From: CAZCQG01 sp964500775
GTDB lineage: Bacteria > Campylobacterota > Campylobacteria > Campylobacterales > CAZCQG01
DNA: 64,000 nt
Reading direction: 5' to 3'
Assembly: GCA_964500775.1 (NCBI GenBank)
Contig: CAZCQG010000007.1
Span: 1-64,000, forward strand
Each line of letters opens with the position of its first letter. Within the stretch, counting starts at the first letter, position 1. Under the pieces are notes generated by a model, which made no database searches, was not told where the DNA came from, and was given only the letters and a program-made list of their open reading frames with translations. The translations under genes were made by a program, and so were the position numbers. Shown one piece after another: positions 35,434 to 45,192 of this stretch.

Positions 35434-35984
35434 AGGGGATTGACACCTGCGGAAAAAGTACGCAAATAGAGTTACTCAAAAAGCAATTTAAAGATGCTAT
35501 CTTCGTCAAAGAGCCGGGGAGTACGCCGCTAGGCGAAAAACTCCGAGAGTTGTTGCTCAATTTCGAGATCCGCTCACACAGAGCGGAATTTTTACTCTTT
35601 TGTGCCGATAGAGCGGAGTTGATGGAGAGTGTCGTCGAACAAAATGAGGATAAGCTTATAATCAGCGATCGAAGCGTCATATCGGGCATTGCCTATGCCG
35701 ACAAATACGATATGGAAACGACGTTATTTATCAATAACTTTGCCCTCGGCGGCATATTCCCTCAAAAAGCGATTATGCTCGAACTCGATCGCGATACGCT
35801 CCTCTCTCGGATGTCAAAAAAATGCGAAGACAGAATCGAACAAAGAGGCACTGAAAAGCTCTTGCAATACCAAGCAAGAATCAAAGAGGTAATCCAATCG
35901 TTAAAAATTGAATCTATGATTGTGGATGCAAAGTTGCCGATAGAGGAGATTAACCGTCAAATCAGTAAATTTTTGGCACAATAA
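35418..35984 (+). CDS. tmk: Thymidylate kinase
   Basis: Phosphorylates dTMP to dTDP. The P-loop EGIDTCGKST is near the N-terminus, DRSVISGIAYA gives the DR motif, and a lid with SRMSKKCEDRIEQRG follows. The start is TTG at 35418, with AAAGGAG at ideal spacing, and lies 16 bases inside coaD. Length 188 is slightly short but normal for Campylobacterota. It is the last gene of the clpB-flgA-ubiX-coaD-tmk run before a 25-base gap. Confidence 0.95.
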   Translation: MYVAIEGIDTCGKSTQIELLKKQFKDAIFVKEPGSTPLGEKLRELLLNFEIRSHRAEFLLFCADRAELMESVVEQNEDKLIISDRSVISGIAYADKYDMETTLFINNFALGGIFPQKAIMLELDRDTLLSRMSKKCEDRIEQRGTEKLLQYQARIKEVIQSLKIESMIVDAKLPIEEINRQISKFLAQ

Positions 35985-36009
35985 TTTAAAAATAAATTAA
36001 GGATTTGCT

Positions 36010-36792
36010 ATGAAAACGATAGCGGTTTATAATATTAAGGGCGGTGTAGGCAAAACTGCAACTGCCGTAAACTTATCCTACAACTGCGCCAAAGAAGGCT
36101 TCAAGACGCTCATTTGGGATCTCGATCCGCAGGGTGCGGCGAGCTATTATCTCAAAGTAAAAGCGAAGGTAAAAGGGGGGACGAAAAAGCTCCTCAAAGC
36201 CAAAGACATCGAACCTTTTATTAAAGAGAGCGAGATAGAGCATCTCGATATTTTGCCTGCCGATTTTTCATATAGAAATATGGATTTGATGTTGGATGGC
36301 TCAAAAAAATCGCATAAAAAAATGGAATCGCTTTTAAAAAATATCCAAGAGGATTATGATGTGGTATTTTTGGATGCGCCGCCCAATATCTCGCTGGTCT
36401 CCGAAAACGTCTTTGAAGCGGCCGACTATATCGTCGTCCCCGTGATTCCCACGACGCTTTCGATAAGGACGTATGAGCAAATAATCGAACATTTCAAAGA
36501 GCATAAACTTGATACTTCGAGAATCTATCCATTTTTTTCAATGGTGGATTTGCGAAAAGGGATGCATCGAAGTTTTATCCATGAAAATAATCTCATAAAC
36601 CTTTTGCGCGCCACCGTGCCCTATTCATCGTATGTAGAGAAAATGGGATTGACGCAAGCTCCCGTAGGCGAGTTTGCAAAAAATACTCCCGCATCCAAAT
36701 CATACGAGATGCTTTGGGAGGAGATGAAAAATATCGCTCAAATAGGATACGTAGACGCATTACCTAAAATATTCGGAAAAATAAAAGGGTAG
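36010..36792 (+). CDS. ParA-family ATPase
   Basis: A 260-residue MinD/ParA-like ATPase with the deviant Walker A KGGVGKTA at residues 10-17, switch region WDLDPQGAAS and Walker B VVFLDAPP. Such proteins position cargo such as chromosome, plasmids or chemotaxis clusters. No parB or centromere-like repeats are adjacent, so it is probably an orphan ParA rather than the chromosomal ParA. The gene has GGATTTGCT before the ATG and lies 25 bases after tmk and 5 before comF. The cargo is unknown. Confidence 0.87.
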   Translation: MKTIAVYNIKGGVGKTATAVNLSYNCAKEGFKTLIWDLDPQGAASYYLKVKAKVKGGTKKLLKAKDIEPFIKESEIEHLDILPADFSYRNMDLMLDGSKKSHKKMESLLKNIQEDYDVVFLDAPPNISLVSENVFEAADYIVVPVIPTTLSIRTYEQIIEHFKEHKLDTSRIYPFFSMVDLRKGMHRSFIHENNLINLLRATVPYSSYVEKMGLTQAPVGEFAKNTPASKSYEMLWEEMKNIAQIGYVDALPKIFGKIKG

Positions 36793-36797
36793 GGGGG

Positions 36798-37388
36798 GTG
36801 TTTACCTGCATCATTTGCGGGAAATATTCGCTTTCTAGTGTTTGCGGTGGTTGCAAAAAAGCGTTTTTTGCTCCCGTCCCTGCTACGAGAATCGTAAAAG
36901 ATGATTTTAAAGTACACTCGTTTTTTAAACTCGGAGAGCTGCAGGACATCGCACACACGAAATATTGTTTACTCGGCTCTAGGATGTATAGATTCTTATC
37001 TAAAGAGGCGCGAAAGTTTTTTTATCAAGGATTTGATCCGACAAGCAAGGTCTACCTCATACCCATTGACGACGTACCAAAGAGGGGATATTCTCAAAAT
37101 GCGATTATGGCAAAAGAGTTTTCAAATAAGAATCTTATACCCCTTTATGCCTCGCTTGGAGCGCAAAACGATGTAAATTATGCGGGCAAAAAACTTGATT
37201 TTAGAATCGCGAATAAAAAAGGTTTTCGGTATAAAGGGAAAAAAGGAATAAGCGCCATTTTGCTCGATGATATTATCACAACCGGAACGACTATGAATGA
37301 AGCCTATGAGACGCTGACACAAGAAGGCATAGATGTCCTTTTCGGACTTACTTTGTTTGATGCGAGAGATAAAATGGAGGATAATTAA
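36798..37388 (+). CDS. comF: ComF-family phosphoribosyltransferase-like protein
   Basis: A 196-residue protein with an N-terminal zinc-finger-like pair CIIC and CGGC (residues 4-7 and 17-20) and a C-terminal phosphoribosyltransferase fold with PRPP motif ILLDDIITTGTT (about 153-164). ComF homologues take part in DNA uptake or processing in competent bacteria; the enzymatic role is unproven. The start is GTG at 36798 with AGGGGGGG before it. Its stop overlaps the exonuclease ATG (TAATG), consistent with a DNA-metabolism pair. Confidence 0.85.
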   Translation: MFTCIICGKYSLSSVCGGCKKAFFAPVPATRIVKDDFKVHSFFKLGELQDIAHTKYCLLGSRMYRFLSKEARKFFYQGFDPTSKVYLIPIDDVPKRGYSQNAIMAKEFSNKNLIPLYASLGAQNDVNYAGKKLDFRIANKKGFRYKGKKGISAILLDDIITTGTTMNEAYETLTQEGIDVLFGLTLFDARDKMEDN

Positions 37389-38155
37389 TGATAGCTATTT
37401 TTGATTGTGAGACGATACCCGATACTAAGTTAGTGCGGGAATGTTTTGAGATTGATACCGATGACGACTATGAGGCGACAAAGGAGGCGTTTGCGCTCAA
37501 TCACGAAAAAAAAGGGAGCGATTTTCTCGCACTCCCCTATCATAAGGTAGTCTCCATCTCTGCGGTCATTTGTGATAATTTCGGGAGATTTGTAAAGGTC
37601 GGATGTTTCGGTGTGGATGAGATTCCAAACGAAGAGAAGATACTCGGAGAGTTTTTATCGTTCATCGACAAAAAAAAGCCTAGATTAGTGAGTTTTAACG
37701 GGAGGGGATTTGATCTGCCGATGCTATTTATCCGTGCTATGCGATATAACATTGCTTGCCCCGCCTATTTTGATGCGACCAACAAATGGGAGAATTATAG
37801 AACCCGTTTTGCCGAGGCATTTCATCTGGATTTGATGGATACTTTGGGTGGATTTGGCGCGGTACGGGGGCTCAATCTGAATGAATTGTGCAAAATGGCG
37901 GGGATTCCCGGAAAATATGACGTGAGCGGGGACGACGTGTTTGAATTGTATTACGCCAAAGAGTACAAGAAAATCGATGAATATTGTGAAAGTGATGTAT
38001 TGAACACATACCTCCTTTTTTTAAAATATGAATTATTAAAAGGGAATCTTTCGCTTAAAGAGTATAAAGAGTTAATTTTGGATTTTAAAGATAAAATTCC
38101 GCAAGATAAAGGCTATACCGAGGTATTTCGAGCCTTTGCAGACAAAGAGGTATAA
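37388..38155 (+). CDS. PolB-like DEDDy 3'-5' exonuclease
   Basis: A 255-residue predicted exonuclease related to the proofreading domain of family B polymerases. The DEDD residues appear as FDCETIPD at the N-terminus, VSFNGRGFDLPML in the centre and the YxxxD pair in YCESDVLNTYLL near residue 205. There is no polymerase domain. It overlaps comF by one base and is followed directly by the PDC-domain membrane protein gene. A role in DNA repair or uptake is plausible from comF but not shown. Confidence 0.82.
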   Translation: MIAIFDCETIPDTKLVRECFEIDTDDDYEATKEAFALNHEKKGSDFLALPYHKVVSISAVICDNFGRFVKVGCFGVDEIPNEEKILGEFLSFIDKKKPRLVSFNGRGFDLPMLFIRAMRYNIACPAYFDATNKWENYRTRFAEAFHLDLMDTLGGFGAVRGLNLNELCKMAGIPGKYDVSGDDVFELYYAKEYKKIDEYCESDVLNTYLLFLKYELLKGNLSLKEYKELILDFKDKIPQDKGYTEVFRAFADKEV

Positions 38156-39067
38156 ATGCTCGCACACGAGATAAACTTATTCGCAGAGTATAGATATGAG
38201 CTTCGTGCCTATCTATGCTACCTTTTCCAAAGAAACATCAGCAATAATCTTCCGCAAGTGGAGTTGAGCAAGCTGCTTGACGGACTAGAAAAGATAAAAG
38301 GGGAGATCTCCCTGTTTCATGCGATGTATGTGCTTGATAGATCGGGCACGCAGGTCATAGAGTGCATCACCGATAATTTTGAACACGTCTCATCCAAAGG
38401 GATGAATTTTAACGACAGAGCATACTTTTACAGGGCCGTCAAAGAGAAGAAATGTGTTTTGACCGACCCGTATCCTTCGAGAATCAAAGGGGTGATCGTC
38501 GTCACGGCGGCGTATCCGGTATATAACGAAGCGCAAGAGTTGCAGTATGTGGTGTGTATGGACTTGCCCTTTGACGAGGCGACGCGTATCGTCAATCCTA
38601 CGGCGACGAACAGATTCGCATCATCCGTCTCAAAAGCCGTTTACGGTGTTTTAAGCCTCTCGCTGTTGGCGGTGACGATGCTTTTGTTTTTAAAAGGACT
38701 CGTAAGTACGTACGATGCGATTATTCATTTCAATAAATTTGAAATAAAAGATATGTTTGAGGCGACGATATTGCTTACCCTCTCCCTTGCTATATTTGAT
38801 TTGGTGAAAGCGATTTTTGAAGAAGAGGTGCTTGGGCGGCACAAAAAAGATCATAACTCCAACATCCACTCGACGATGATACGATTCCTAGGTTCGATCA
38901 TCATTGCCATATCTATAGAAGCGTTGATGTTGGTATTTAAGTTTACCCTTATCGATCCCGATAAGATAGTATATGCCGTGTATCTGATAGGGGGTGTTAT
39001 GATGCTTCTTATCGGATTAGCATTCTATGTCAGATCATCACAAAATAACGAGTGTTGTAAAAAATGA
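38156..39067 (+). CDS. PDC/Cache sensor-like membrane protein
   Basis: A 303-residue protein with an N-terminal PDC/Cache-like sensor region (about 40-150; NFNDRAYFYRAVKEKKCVL and IVVTAAYPVYNEAQELQYVV are the recognisable core) followed by four membrane spans (about 165-185, 203-222, 243-262, 270-290). There is no signalling output domain, and the sensor part precedes the first span, so it would be cytoplasmic unless the topology is unusual. Databases have attached glycosylation-related names to similar Campylobacterota proteins, which I would not rely on. The ATG directly follows the exonuclease stop, and its stop overlaps hisH (ATGA). Confidence 0.65.
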   Translation: MLAHEINLFAEYRYELRAYLCYLFQRNISNNLPQVELSKLLDGLEKIKGEISLFHAMYVLDRSGTQVIECITDNFEHVSSKGMNFNDRAYFYRAVKEKKCVLTDPYPSRIKGVIVVTAAYPVYNEAQELQYVVCMDLPFDEATRIVNPTATNRFASSVSKAVYGVLSLSLLAVTMLLFLKGLVSTYDAIIHFNKFEIKDMFEATILLTLSLAIFDLVKAIFEEEVLGRHKKDHNSNIHSTMIRFLGSIIIAISIEALMLVFKFTLIDPDKIVYAVYLIGGVMMLLIGLAFYVRSSQNNECCKK

Positions 39068-39690
39068 ATGAAGTAACGATCGTAGATTACAATATGGGGA
39101 ATCTCGCGAGTGTGGCGAATGCGATTCAGAAGATAGGTGCAAAAGCCAACTTCGCGAAAACCAAAGAGGATATTTTAAAATCAAAAAAGCTCATATTGCC
39201 CGGCGTAGGTGCGTTTGGAGAAGCGATGGAGCACTTGCGAGAAAACGGGCTGGATGTCGCTATCACGGAGTATGCAAGAAGCGGCAGGGAGCTACTTGGA
39301 ATCTGCCTCGGGATGCAGCTTTTGTTTGAAAAAAGCGAAGAGTTCGGCGCGCACGAGGGATTGGGGCTCATTCCCGGTTCGGTAGTAAAGTTTGATGAGA
39401 GCAGATTTAGCGAGCGATTAAAGATACCCCAAATGGGATGGAATAAACTTTTTGTAAATAAGGACCATTTTCTATTTAACGGTTTGGATAAAGAGATGTA
39501 TCTCTATTTTGTCCATAGTTATCACGCGCAGTGCGACGAAGAGTACATTATCGGCAAGACGCTCTATGGATACGAATTTCCGAGCGCGGTAGCAAAAGAT
39601 AATGTCTGCGGTTTTCAACCGCATCCGGAAAAAAGTCATGAAGTAGGCTTGGAAATACTAAAAAATTATATTGAAAAACAGGGGAGATGA
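39064..39690 (+). CDS. hisH: Imidazole glycerol phosphate synthase, glutaminase subunit
   Basis: Provides ammonia to HisF for imidazole glycerol phosphate formation in histidine synthesis. It is a class I amidotransferase with [10 protein letters not shown] at the N-terminus, nucleophile Cys in [11 protein letters not shown], and catalytic His-Glu in [13 protein letters not shown]. Length is 208. It overlaps the previous gene by 4 bases and hisA by its stop. hisF is not in the window. Confidence 0.96.
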   Translation: MNEVTIVDYNMGNLASVANAIQKIGAKANFAKTKEDILKSKKLILPGVGAFGEAMEHLRENGLDVAITEYARSGRELLGICLGMQLLFEKSEEFGAHEGLGLIPGSVVKFDESRFSERLKIPQMGWNKLFVNKDHFLFNGLDKEMYLYFVHSYHAQCDEEYIIGKTLYGYEFPSAVAKDNVCGFQPHPEKSHEVGLEILKNYIEKQGR

Positions 39691-40397
39691 TGGATATTTA
39701 TCCCGCGATTGATCTAAAAGAAGGGAAAGCCGTCAGGCTGTATAAAGGAGTTATGGAAAGTGCAAAGATATATAGTGACGAGCCGTATAAAATTGCACAA
39801 GCTTTTGAAAAAATGGGGGCAACGTGGCTGCACTTGGTAGATTTGGACGGCGCGTTTGCAGGCGGTCCGGTCAATTTCGAGGCGATACGACAAATACGTG
39901 AGCATACGAATCTAAAGATCGAACTGGGCGGCGGGATTAGAAGCGAGGAAATCATATTAAAATATAAAGAACTCGGAATCGATAGATTTATTTTAGGCTC
40001 TATTGCCGCAAAAGCACCCAATTTCGTAAAAGATATGGCACAGAAATATAATATTGCAGTAGGGTTAGACGCAATAAACGGCTATGTTGCCACCGAAGGT
40101 TGGGCGTCAGAGACGACCATTCCTGCAGAAGAGCTTGCGTTGAAGTTTAAAGAGAGCGGCGTACAAGCGATTATCTGCACCGATATAGCCCAAGACGGGA
40201 CGCTTGAGGGTGTAAATATAGATTTTACGCTCAAGATAAAGCAAGCATCTGCTCTTTATACAATAGCAAGCGGCGGCGTGAAAGATTTGGAAGACATTTT
40301 GCTTGCAAATAAAAACGGAATCGACGGTATTATTATCGGTAAAGCATATTACGAGGGAAAAGTTGACTTATCCGAGGCTTTTTTGTCAATTCGGTAA
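39690..40397 (+). CDS. hisA: ProFAR isomerase
   Basis: Isomerises ProFAR to PRFAR in histidine synthesis. It is a half-barrel-repeat TIM protein: the N-terminal half has [18 protein letters not shown] with the catalytic Asp, and the C-terminal half has [14 protein letters not shown] with the second Asp. Length is 235. I chose the second of two adjacent ATGs (39690), whose distance from GGGGAG is better; the first, at 39687, overlaps the hisH stop. A clear gap follows before cheY. Confidence 0.95.
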   Translation: MDIYPAIDLKEGKAVRLYKGVMESAKIYSDEPYKIAQAFEKMGATWLHLVDLDGAFAGGPVNFEAIRQIREHTNLKIELGGGIRSEEIILKYKELGIDRFILGSIAAKAPNFVKDMAQKYNIAVGLDAINGYVATEGWASETTIPAEELALKFKESGVQAIICTDIAQDGTLEGVNIDFTLKIKQASALYTIASGGVKDLEDILLANKNGIDGIIIGKAYYEGKVDLSEAFLSIR

Positions 40398-40483
40398 TAA
40401 ATATGTTAAAATCCGTTAATTATTTTTTGTATTAATTTGGTAATATTATATATGAACCTTCTAGTACTCTAAAGGAGAAGAAT

Positions 40484-40858
40484 TTGAAATTATTGGTAGT
40501 TGATGATAGCTCTACAATGAGAAGGATTATAAAAAATACGCTTCAGAGACTCGGTTATAATGATATATTAGAGGCGGAGAACGGCGCGCAAGGTTGGGAG
40601 ATAATGGACGGGAACAAGGATATAAACGTTCTTATTACCGATTGGAATATGCCTGAGATGAACGGTCTAGAGCTAGTGAAGAAGGTTAGGGCGGAAGAAT
40701 GCTACAGAGACGTTCCTATTATTATGGTCACGACAGAGGGCGGAAAAGCTGAGGTTATTACTGCTTTGAAAGCAGGGGTGAATAACTATATCGTCAAACC
40801 CTTTACGCCGCAGGTACTGAAAGAAAAACTCGAAGCGGTTCTCGGTGTCAATGACTAA
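40484..40858 (+). CDS. cheY: Chemotaxis response regulator CheY
   Basis: A single-domain response regulator that, when phosphorylated by CheA, binds the flagellar motor switch. It is 124 residues. The acidic pocket is DDS near residue 7, the phospho-acceptor Asp is in LITDWNMPEMNG (about residue 53), the Thr is in VTTEGG, and the Lys is in NNYIVKPF. The start is TTG at 40484 with AAAGGAG upstream. It sits before prmA-ftsH, as in Campylobacter and Helicobacter. The CheX-like phosphatase at the window start could act on it. Confidence 0.96.
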   Translation: MKLLVVDDSSTMRRIIKNTLQRLGYNDILEAENGAQGWEIMDGNKDINVLITDWNMPEMNGLELVKKVRAEECYRDVPIIMVTTEGGKAEVITALKAGVNNYIVKPFTPQVLKEKLEAVLGVND

Positions 40859-40864
40859 TACCGC

Positions 40865-41698
40865 ATGCAGGACATTTATTATACTTTAAAGCTTACTCCA
40901 AATAAACACTACCAGCTATTCTTAGATTTTATACTAGAAACAACCGATACGGCTATCGAGGAGCTAGAAGGCTCTTTGATACTCCGATCAAGCGACCCCA
41001 TGGAAGACATTACCCAAAACATTACACTTTTTTCGGAATCGTTACGTGAAGCGCTTGATGAGGATATAACGGTAGTAATCGAAACCGCAAATGAAAAAAA
41101 CGAAGACTGGATTGAAAAATATAAAAAATCGATTTCACCCATAGCGGTTGCTTCGTTTTTTATCAAACCGAGTTGGAGCGTCGAGAAAAGCGATGCTCCG
41201 TATCAGCTGACTATCGATCCATCGCTCTCTTTTGGCTCGGGACATCATGAAAGTACACGCGGCTGTTTAACGTTTATAGAGAAGTATGTAAAAAAAGATG
41301 CTCTTTTGCTCGATGTCGGGTGCGGGAGCGGTATTTTAGCGATGGCAGGGGCGAAGCTAGGTGCGATTTGCGATATGTGCGATACCGACGAAGTTGCGGT
41401 TGAAGAGGCAAAAAAGAATTTTTCTCTCAATGGTTTGCATTATCAAAATGCTTGGGTAGGATCGGCAATAGGTGCAGAAAAAAAATATGATATAGTCGTG
41501 GCAAATATCATAGCCGATGTGCTAGTGCTCATAAAAAAAGATTTGATACAATCGCTAAAAACCGGCGGAATTTTAATAATGTCGGGCATCATTGATGCGA
41601 GATTACAAAACGTACTTAAAAAATATACGGATCTACAACTACTTGAAACACTCAATGACAAAGAGTGGAACACGGTAGTATTTAAAAAAGGAGACTGA
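40865..41698 (+). CDS. prmA: Ribosomal protein L11 methyltransferase
   Basis: Trimethylates ribosomal protein L11. The N-terminal substrate-recognition domain (about 1-90) is followed by a SAM-binding domain with PSLSFGSGHHESTRGC, LDVGCGSGILAMAGAKLG and VVANIIADVL. Length is 277, near the family norm. It begins 6 bases after cheY and its TGA overlaps the ftsH ATG (TGATG), so cheY, prmA and ftsH form one coupled unit. Confidence 0.94.
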   Translation: MQDIYYTLKLTPNKHYQLFLDFILETTDTAIEELEGSLILRSSDPMEDITQNITLFSESLREALDEDITVVIETANEKNEDWIEKYKKSISPIAVASFFIKPSWSVEKSDAPYQLTIDPSLSFGSGHHESTRGCLTFIEKYVKKDALLLDVGCGSGILAMAGAKLGAICDMCDTDEVAVEEAKKNFSLNGLHYQNAWVGSAIGAEKKYDIVVANIIADVLVLIKKDLIQSLKTGGILIMSGIIDARLQNVLKKYTDLQLLETLNDKEWNTVVFKKGD

Positions 41699-43689
41699 TG
41701 TCGAACAAGAATCAAAAAAAACCAAATCCAAACAATTTTTTTAATCAAAATCCCTTAATGCTTTTCATAGTCTTTTCGGTGGTTGCGGTGATTATCTTTC
41801 GCGGCTTTTTCGAAGGTGACCAAGGGGGTATGACGCAGGATGGAGCACAAAATCAAGGAGTAGTTAAAAGCTCAAAAAGCGTTAGCTACTATGAAATGAA
41901 AAAGCTTATCGAAAATAAAGAGGTTGATTTCGTCGCGATCGGCGATACGATTATCCGAGCTACGAGCGATAAGAATGGAATGAAAAGTATTTACACGACA
42001 AAAAAGGTCGGAAACGATCAAACACTTATTCCTCTTCTGGATGAAAAAAATATCCCCTATTCGGGCTTTAGTGAGAGCAATTGGCTCACCGACATTTTGT
42101 TCGGCTGGGTTTTGCCTATTTTTATTTTCTTTGGAATCTGGATGTTTTTGGCAAGCAGAATGCAAAAGAACATCGGCGGTGGAATACTTGGGATGGGGAG
42201 TTCGAAAAAACTCGTAAATGCCGAAAAGCCAAAAGTCAAATTTGACGATGTGGCAGGGAATGATGAAGCCAAAGAGGAAGTTGTAGAGGTTGTAGATTTT
42301 CTCAAACACCCCGATAGATACGTGAATCTCGGTGCGAAAATTCCCAAAGGCGTTTTGCTTGTAGGACCTCCGGGGACTGGGAAGACTCTTTTGGCAAAAG
42401 CGGTTGCGGGCGAGGCGAGCGTACCGTTTTTCTCCGTAAGCGGCAGTAGCTTTATCGAAATGTTTGTCGGCGTTGGCGCTAGTAGGGTAAGGGATTTGTT
42501 TGAGAATGCGAAAAAAGAGGCCCCCTCAATAATATTTATAGATGAAATCGATGCTATCGGTAAAAGCAGAGCCGCAGGGGGAATCATCAGCGGAAATGAC
42601 GAGCGTGAGCAAACGCTCAATCAGCTCTTGGCGGAGATGGATGGTTTTAGTTCCGATTCTTCACCCGTCATCGTGCTTGCCGCTACCAACAGACCGGAAG
42701 TGCTTGACCCCGCACTTCTTAGACCGGGGAGATTTGATAGACAAGTGTTAGTAGACAAACCCGACTATGAGGGGAGAATAGCGATACTTAGCGTCCATAT
42801 CAAAAATATCAAACTTGCAAAAGACGTGAGCTTGGAAGAGGTTGCAAAACTAACCGCGGGGCTTTCGGGTGCTGACTTAGCGAATATAGTGAATGAAGCG
42901 GCACTTTTAGCAGGAAGAAATAATAAAAACGAAGTCGAGCAGTCTGACTTTGGAGAAGCGGTTGAACGTAGTATCGCAGGACTAGAGAAAAAAAGCAGAA
43001 GAATCTCTCCTAAAGAAAAAAGAATCGTCGCCTATCACGAGAGCGGGCACGCGTTGCTAGCAGAAACGACCAAGGGGGCAAAAAGAGTTTCCAAGGTCTC
43101 CATCATCCCAAGAGGGCTAGCGGCGCTTGGGTATACACTGAATACTCCCGAAGAGAATAAGTATCTAATGCAAAAGCATGAGCTGATAGCCGAAGTAGAC
43201 GTATTGCTTGGCGGCAGAGCGGCGGAAGAGGTCTTTATAAAAGAAATATCTACCGGTGCGAGCAATGACTTGGAGCGAGCTACCGATATTATAAAAGCGA
43301 TGTTGAGCTACTACGGGATGACCGATATTACGGGACTAATGGTTTTAGAGAAGCAAAAAAATACTTTTTTAAACGGCGGCTTTACTTCGCAAAGAGAATA
43401 TAGCGAAAAGACTGCGCAAGAGCTTGATGAATACATAAAGAGCTTTCTAGAAGAGCGGTATAAAGCCGTGAAGGAGCGATTGGCGGAGTACAGCGGCGCG
43501 ATAGAAGATATAGTAAAAGAGCTTTTTGAAAAAGAGACGATCGAAGGTTCTATGGTTAGGGATATTATTAAAAGATTTGAAGAAGAGAACAAGAAAAATA
43601 GTTTAATCATAGAAGATGAGGATATATTAGAGGACAAAGTTCAAACAGACAATGATTCTCGCTCCAATATAAAAGAAGATAATTCATAG
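41698..43689 (+). CDS. ftsH: ATP-dependent membrane metalloprotease FtsH
   Basis: Degrades damaged membrane proteins and short-lived regulators. Two N-terminal spans (about 16-35 and 121-145) flank a periplasmic domain. The AAA module has Walker [19 protein letters not shown] and the SRH motif LLRPGRFDR. The zinc protease motif is HESGH (about residue 446). At 663 residues it is full length, with an acidic, low-complexity tail after about residue 620. It is co-translated with prmA and followed by psd after 9 bases. Confidence 0.97.
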   Translation: MSNKNQKKPNPNNFFNQNPLMLFIVFSVVAVIIFRGFFEGDQGGMTQDGAQNQGVVKSSKSVSYYEMKKLIENKEVDFVAIGDTIIRATSDKNGMKSIYTTKKVGNDQTLIPLLDEKNIPYSGFSESNWLTDILFGWVLPIFIFFGIWMFLASRMQKNIGGGILGMGSSKKLVNAEKPKVKFDDVAGNDEAKEEVVEVVDFLKHPDRYVNLGAKIPKGVLLVGPPGTGKTLLAKAVAGEASVPFFSVSGSSFIEMFVGVGASRVRDLFENAKKEAPSIIFIDEIDAIGKSRAAGGIISGNDEREQTLNQLLAEMDGFSSDSSPVIVLAATNRPEVLDPALLRPGRFDRQVLVDKPDYEGRIAILSVHIKNIKLAKDVSLEEVAKLTAGLSGADLANIVNEAALLAGRNNKNEVEQSDFGEAVERSIAGLEKKSRRISPKEKRIVAYHESGHALLAETTKGAKRVSKVSIIPRGLAALGYTLNTPEENKYLMQKHELIAEVDVLLGGRAAEEVFIKEISTGASNDLERATDIIKAMLSYYGMTDITGLMVLEKQKNTFLNGGFTSQREYSEKTAQELDEYIKSFLEERYKAVKERLAEYSGAIEDIVKELFEKETIEGSMVRDIIKRFEEENKKNSLIIEDEDILEDKVQTDNDSRSNIKEDNS

Positions 43690-43698
43690 GCGGATAGC

Positions 43699-44319
43699 AT
43701 GACAAAAACAGAAATTATCGCAAGGGAAGGATGGGGGAAAGCCGCTATATTTTTCACGCTTTTTGTTTTTTTTGAAATGATGGAGTGCAAGCTTTTGGCA
43801 TTTATATTCGTTGTAACTTTTGTACTTTCCCTCTATTTATATCGAAACCTCGAAAGAGAGCCGCAGGATTATAGCGAGGGTGTCGTTATAGCTCCGATAG
43901 ACGGCGAGATTACGGAGATTAAGACATTAGAAGACAGAGTAAGTGTTACATTGAAAAATGAGCTATGGGATTCCCATATATTGCGAGCACCAAGCAATGG
44001 AAAAATAATCGAAGCCGATATGACGAAGGGATATGCATTTTTTAGCGGTGAGTATGCTCAAAAACTTAATTCAAGGGGAAGCCTCAAGCTAAAATTCAAA
44101 AAACACGAGATATTGCTAGAGTTTTTTGGAAAAATATTTAGAGATTCTCTTGTTGTGTATACGAAAAAAAATGGAACAGATATAAAAATCGGTAGCAGAT
44201 TAGGGGTTTTACTAAGCGGTGAAACGCGAATATCTCTTCCGTTGAATACAAGGCTTGTGGTGGATATAGGAAGTAAAGTAATCGGCGGCGAGAGTGCGGT
44301 AGCATTTATCGGAAAATAA
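43699..44319 (+). CDS. psd: Phosphatidylserine decarboxylase-type proenzyme, short form
   Basis: Produces phosphatidylethanolamine from phosphatidylserine. It is a 206-residue short-form protein with two N-terminal membrane segments (about 15-50), VVIAPIDGEIT, a His in WDSHILRAPSNGKI, and a Gly-Ser pair in IKIGSRLGVLL that fits the autocleavage site producing the pyruvoyl group. The order psd-pssA supports the role. Similarity to archaetidylserine decarboxylase-type enzymes is also reasonable. A gap of 2 bases precedes pssA. Confidence 0.87.
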   Translation: MTKTEIIAREGWGKAAIFFTLFVFFEMMECKLLAFIFVVTFVLSLYLYRNLEREPQDYSEGVVIAPIDGEITEIKTLEDRVSVTLKNELWDSHILRAPSNGKIIEADMTKGYAFFSGEYAQKLNSRGSLKLKFKKHEILLEFFGKIFRDSLVVYTKKNGTDIKIGSRLGVLLSGETRISLPLNTRLVVDIGSKVIGGESAVAFIGK

Positions 44320-44321
44320 TA

Positions 44322-45056
44322 ATGAATAAAAAAATATCACCGCTCTATATACTTCCAAATCTTTTTACCGCAGCATCGCTGTATATCGGATTCCTAAGTA
44401 TAGTATATGCGTTTAAAGGCAATTTTGAGCTTGCTTGCTGGTTGATCTTTTTAGCGACGATATTTGACGGTTTGGACGGCAGGGTCGCAAGAATGACGGG
44501 AACAACGAGTAAATTCGGGGTAGAGTTTGATTCGTTGGCGGATGTGATTTCATTTGGCGTAGCACCTGCAGTGATATTGTTTTTTTACACAGGTCAGGAT
44601 TACGGAAAGCCCGGAGTATTGGTGTCGGGTCTTTTTGCACTTTTGGGTGCTGTTCGATTGGCGAGATTTAATGTCTCAATAGGAGAAGTAGAGCCCAATG
44701 TTTTCATCGGTATACCCATCCCCCTGGCGGCGGTTACGCTTATGATGTGGTTATTGATATTTATAGGGTATGACGTGCCTAGAGAGCAAAATTATATTTT
44801 ATTGATTCTAGGAATGCTCCTCGCACTTTTGATGGTGAGCAATATCAGGTACCCGAGTTTTAAAAAGTTCGATTTTCGGGCGAAGTACAAAATACGTGTT
44901 TTTTTGGGCGTAGTGCTGTTTGTCTCTGTTATTTATCTTTTTCCCAAAGAAGGGATAGCGTTCATAGCTACGATTTTCATCATAAGCGGTATTGTAAGAG
45001 CTGCTTATTATTTACTAAAACGAAAGAATCTAAATTCGAAATTAACTAAAGATTAA
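44322..45056 (+). CDS. pssA: CDP-diacylglycerol-serine O-phosphatidyltransferase
   Basis: Makes phosphatidylserine, the substrate of the adjacent decarboxylase. The CDP-alcohol phosphatidyltransferase motif D-G-x2-A-R-x8-G-x3-D-x3-D is intact across DGLDGRVARMTG and VEFDSLADVISF (about residues 47-75). It is 244 residues with about eight spans. Together psd and pssA give the cell its phosphatidylethanolamine pathway. The stop is followed by the leuA leader region. Confidence 0.94.
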   Translation: MNKKISPLYILPNLFTAASLYIGFLSIVYAFKGNFELACWLIFLATIFDGLDGRVARMTGTTSKFGVEFDSLADVISFGVAPAVILFFYTGQDYGKPGVLVSGLFALLGAVRLARFNVSIGEVEPNVFIGIPIPLAAVTLMMWLLIFIGYDVPREQNYILLILGMLLALLMVSNIRYPSFKKFDFRAKYKIRVFLGVVLFVSVIYLFPKEGIAFIATIFIISGIVRAAYYLLKRKNLNSKLTKD

Positions 45057-45105
45057 AAAATTTAAAAGTACAATTCCCCACTTTCAATTTTACAAGGAGG
45101 AGAGA

Positions 45106-45192
45106 ATGGTTCGAGAAAAGATTTGCGTAATACACAACAAACAAAGCATTAATAACCTGCTCCTGCTGCAAAACCTGCCTATTCTGCTATAA
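45106..45192 (+). CDS. leuL: Leucine-rich leader peptide before leuA
   Basis: A 28-codon frame with a near-perfect ribosome site (AAGGAGGAGAG) encodes MVREKICV..., ending in LLLLQNLPILL. Seven of its last eleven codons are leucine, and five of those are CTG, a codon sparsely used in the neighbouring genes. This is the classical make-up of an attenuator leader peptide: when leucyl-tRNA is scarce, the ribosome stalls here and leuA expression rises. The stop lies 52 bases before the leuA start. The gene symbol is by analogy with leuL of enteric bacteria. Confidence 0.8.
   Translation: MVREKICVIHNKQSINNLLLLQNLPILL

Noticed and set aside
36010..36792. Chromosome partition locus or replication origin at the ParA-like gene
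   Set aside because: No parB, no parS-like palindromes, and no dnaA, dnaN or DnaA-box cluster nearby.
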